Assembly (NCBI RefSeq): GCF_030253575.1
Contig: NC_080562.1
Coordinates: 28,369,852 to 28,433,851 of the forward strand
Direction of reading: 5' to 3'
Origin: Rhododendron vialii
Taxonomy: Eukaryota; Streptophyta; Magnoliopsida; Ericales; Ericaceae
DNA length: 64,000 nucleotides
Shown: positions 61,149-64,000 of the stretch, in pieces
Position numbering within the stretch: the stretch's first letter is position 1
Layout: each line of letters opens with the position of its first letter
Made by a program: the position numbers and the translations under genes
Notes under the pieces: generated by a model
Database searches by the model: none
Told to the model about the DNA's origin: nothing
The model's input: only the letters and a program-made list of their open reading frames with translations

Positions 61149-62056
61149 TCTCTATTATAAAACAGGAGGGTGTGGGGACAAGTTGTTGGAATGGTCTGGA
61201 TTGATTTGATCCGAGGGCTGAGAGGCATTCTCCTCATCTCATTAAAGAGCCCACAGTTTTATTACACAGTTCCATCACCGTACTTCTTCTTTTCCTTCCA
61301 CGTTTCAAACCCACAAACGTTCTAAACCTAAACCCCGCTGCCCCCTTGCCAGCAGCTTCATCTTTTCCTTCCAGCAGCTTCATCTTTTCCTTCACCGTCC
61401 TTTGTCTTCTCACCAGCAGCTCCGACTCACGGAGGCACCTTCTTAGCCAACCCCGCTACCCCCCTGCCTCACCAAGCAATGGAACGCACCCGGACACAGT
61501 GAGCCGATAGCGCACGACCATCGGAACACCACCACAAAAAACCCCTCTTGGCCCTCTTCCCTCTCTGCTTTTGAGAAGGTATGTTTGTCCGTGAGACTGA
61601 AAATATGTTCAGGAGAATGCCTACTACGTGTTTGTGAAAATGCATGTGACTGGGTTTTGTGCTACATTTAGTTAAAGTGTAATAGTTTTGATGCGAGAAG
61701 AATTGAATGGGAGGGGAATCTTTGTCTGAGTGCATAAGTAATTGAAAAGCAACCCCTTTTGCTTATCTTAGAGGAGATGTGCCAAGAAGTACACCTCTGT
61801 TCAATTCTAAACTTTAGATTATTAACCTTCCGAGAATCCGAAATTTTTTGACGTCAAATCCCTTTATTTTAAATCCACTCATCCAAATGGAGCCTCAGGG
61901 TATTTTTGATTTTGGTTGGATTGTGAGACAGAATACTTCATAATCACCTGTGACTGGGTTTAGTTGAATAATTAGAGTTGCATGTGACTGGGTTTTGTGT
62001 GCTTTGATTGTGCTACGTGTTTGTGAAAATGCCTACAACGTGTTTGTGAAAATACA
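61149..62056 (+). mobile_element. Helitron-like 5' end, copy 2 (908 bp)
   Basis: Second copy of 58167-59074, again starting TCTCTATTATAAAACAGG after an A. Unlike copy 1 it continues into unique sequence leading to a plus-strand spliced gene, so this is the better candidate for the true 5' end of a Helitron that runs off the right edge. Confidence 0.65.
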
Positions 62057-62887
62057 TGTGAATGGGTTTAGTTGAATAATTAGAGATTGGGGTCGTTTTT
62101 CTTCTCCTCCACCCAAGGGGTTTTTTTGGGCTCTTGGAAAACCATTGGGTTGCTCCTCTTTTCCATTTTGTAATGCCCCAATATGTATGTCACTTTTCAA
62201 AATCCGATTGCTAAACCTAACTCTTTTAAGTAGCTACAATTGGGTTACATGAAAAAACCCATAATAGGCAGAAAAAACCAACAAAATGAGAAGCCCCAGT
62301 TAAATTGCAAACCTGAAGTTACCCATCATTCTAGCCTTTGGGTAACCTTTTTGTACTCGACTTTTCCATAACCATCTTTCCCAACGTTGGCAATCAATTT
62401 CATTTTTCATTCTCACGGACAAATACTCAATCACGGTAGAAAATTGGGTTTTTTTCTCATCTTTTGTGGAGCTCTAAAATTGTTTTTTTTTCCTCATCTT
62501 TTGCTAGGAAATAGTGGCTTCGGGGGTTTAACCTTTCATTTTACAATCGTTGTTGATGCTAATTCATTTTTTTCTCTTTCCAGGTAATTGTATGGGATAG
62601 GGGCAAGAGTATAATCGCCCTTTAATACTTTCATCAAAATCAAGATTGGAAGCTTGCTTAGCGAGTGGTACGATTTTTAAGCTTTTTTGATCTTTCTGCT
62701 TTTGACCAATCACTCTTTCTTTGCTCGCCGAAAGTCGCTCTTTCTCCAATAACACTCCAATATGGTCTAAAATTAATCTGTAGGGGGGATTGATTAGTTT
62801 TAGGGCACTTCGGCGGACTTTTTAGTTTTAGGGGACTTCGGTAGTGTGGGATTCATAGAGGGTTTTTTAATTTGTGTTCCAGAAGCA
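62057..62887. other. Leader region between Helitron 5' end and gene
   Basis: Non-coding, with T-rich tracts. It probably holds the promoter and 5' leader of the gene at 62888. No clear TATA box. Confidence 0.4.
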
Positions 62888-64000
62888 ATGGAACTTTCTA
62901 AAGGGAAAGGGAAGGCCATCTGTGTATCCAAGGGAAAGAAATCTCTACTGGATGGTGATTTGGAAAAAACCGTAAGATAAACTTTAACTCTTCATTTTTT
63001 ATTTTCTATTGATCATTGTTCTTCATTTTTCATTTTCTATTGATCACTGTTTTTCATTTTCTATTGTATAGGTTAGGTTTCTTCGAGAAAAGAATGTTGG
63101 CGTAGTGATCCATGATGAGCGAGAATTGAATCAGATTTGCATGCATGGGGTATGTCTATTAATTACATCAGGAAGTTTGTTAGTACATACATTCTAAAAT
63201 ACTGTTAATATTATTCTTTTTCAAGGAAAAAGCAAAGGCAATAGCAATTTGTGGAGGTAAAGAAAATGTTGCACCTAAAGTGGTATGATTTTGTACACAT
63301 TCCTTCAAGTTCCCTATTTTTTTTTTGGGACCAATCATTTTTATTGTCTTTTCTATATCAAGATTCTAAAGTTAATTCATCCACCGCGTAGGCACCTAAT
63401 GATAATGTTATATCAAAGGCCCAATGCTTACGACGTGAACGAGAGAGAGCAGGAGACTGCATTCAACAGAGGCGGCCCACATTCTTTCCGTCTTTAACAC
63501 CAAGTCGTCGTCGACGTGCATGCCTAGAACGTGGCTTGATGGCAACAAATATCAATCAATTGACTTCTACATCTATAGAAATTCTAGCACCAAAGCGAGC
63601 AATGGTTTCTCATGCCTTTCAATCATCATCAGTTGTGGTGCTTCCTAAAACACCAAATTTGAGGGACTATTCTGCAATAACTGTGGATAGTATGCTATGT
63701 CATCATGAATCCCATGCACACCAACATGAGGTATTGAATATTGAAGAATCTGTAGCTATGCCGAGCATTATCGAAGAATCTGATTCTGAAATATGTCATC
63801 CTACAATGCCTCCTCGGAATCTCGAGGAAGAGTTTCTAGCCGTGGCAACTCCTCCACGGAATATTGACGAAGAACTTCTAGCTATGCCGGACATATCTTT
63901 AGCTCCAATTCATCGGTAAATTTTTTTCATTTGTCTTTGATATGTTTCTATTTCTATACCTTTTTTTGTCTGTTTTTACTTCACGTTTGTGTTAACATGT
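62888..64000 (+). CDS. Spliced N-terminal part of a Helitron-associated protein (runs off edge)
   Basis: A plus-strand gene with four in-frame exons and GT/AG introns: 62888-62971 (MELSKGKGKAICVSKGKKSL), 63072-63149 (VRFLREKNVGVVIHDERELN), 63226-63282 (EKAKAIAICGGKENVAPKV) and 63392 to about 63917 (APNDNVISKAQCLRRERERA and a long basic, then Ser/Thr/Glu-rich tail with the repeat TPPRNIDEELLAM). It ends at a TAA at 63917-63919 or continues from a GT donor at about the same place (CATCG|GTAAAT). The basic RRER and RRRR patches resemble the N-terminal leader that precedes Rep in plant Helitrons, and the position downstream of a Helitron-like 5' end supports this. I recognise no catalytic domain, so it could also be an unrelated or captured gene. 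Confidence 0.5.

Noticed and set aside
58167-62056. Reading the 908-bp repeats as LTRs
   Set aside because: They start TC rather than TG, lack CA ends, primer site and polypurine tract, show no target duplication, and flank a Helitron gene.

Overview
This is nuclear DNA from a flowering plant, most likely a eudicot. Exons are short and bounded by GT/AG introns, intergenic DNA is AT-rich, and there are plant-specific families (RADIALIS-like SANT protein, LRR receptor kinases, tubby-like F-box protein, DUF707, plasma-membrane H+-ATPase). Plant transposons are abundant. The species cannot be named from the sequence. The window is dominated by decayed gene pieces and mobile elements. I found no CRISPR array, operon, tRNA or rRNA gene.

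Layout. 1-8062: two related Ty3/gypsy-type LTR elements, with one (minus strand, running off the left edge) inserted in the internal region of another (plus strand). 8063-31720: a minus-strand train of intron-bearing pieces of four unrelated genes. From right to left these are folylpolyglutamate synthase (N-terminus), cytosolic isoleucyl-tRNA synthetase (C-terminal half), a DUF707 protein and a plasma-membrane H+-ATPase. They are interspersed with MITEs, a TRIM and two Helitron-like 3' ends. 33278-36116: an LRR-XII-type receptor kinase pseudogene split by a solo LTR, then a long fold-back element. 38052-41189: a nearly complete LRR receptor-like kinase (MIK2-like) with a one-base frameshift between ectodomain and membrane/kinase part. 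41790-43425: a tubby-like F-box pseudogene. 46710-46991: a small RADIALIS-like SANT/MYB gene, the cleanest intact gene here. 48117-58166: an older minus-strand LTR relic, split by a structurally complete young non-autonomous LTR element (48498-56893) with equal-length 2603-bp LTRs and target duplication AAATC. 58167-64000: Helitron territory. Two 908-bp near-identical copies of a TC-starting sequence flank an inverted, truncated Rep coding region, followed by a plus-strand spliced gene that runs off the right edge.

The genes do not form a pathway. The only ones likely to give a product as read are the RADIALIS-like gene, possibly the RLK ectodomain or kinase as separate pieces, and possibly the Helitron-associated gene at the right edge. 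Most conspicuous are the LTR family with about a dozen CTACCGGTAG palindromes per LTR and a retained zinc-knuckle gag, the four-gene fragment train, and the 908-bp repeat/inverted-Rep Helitron composite.
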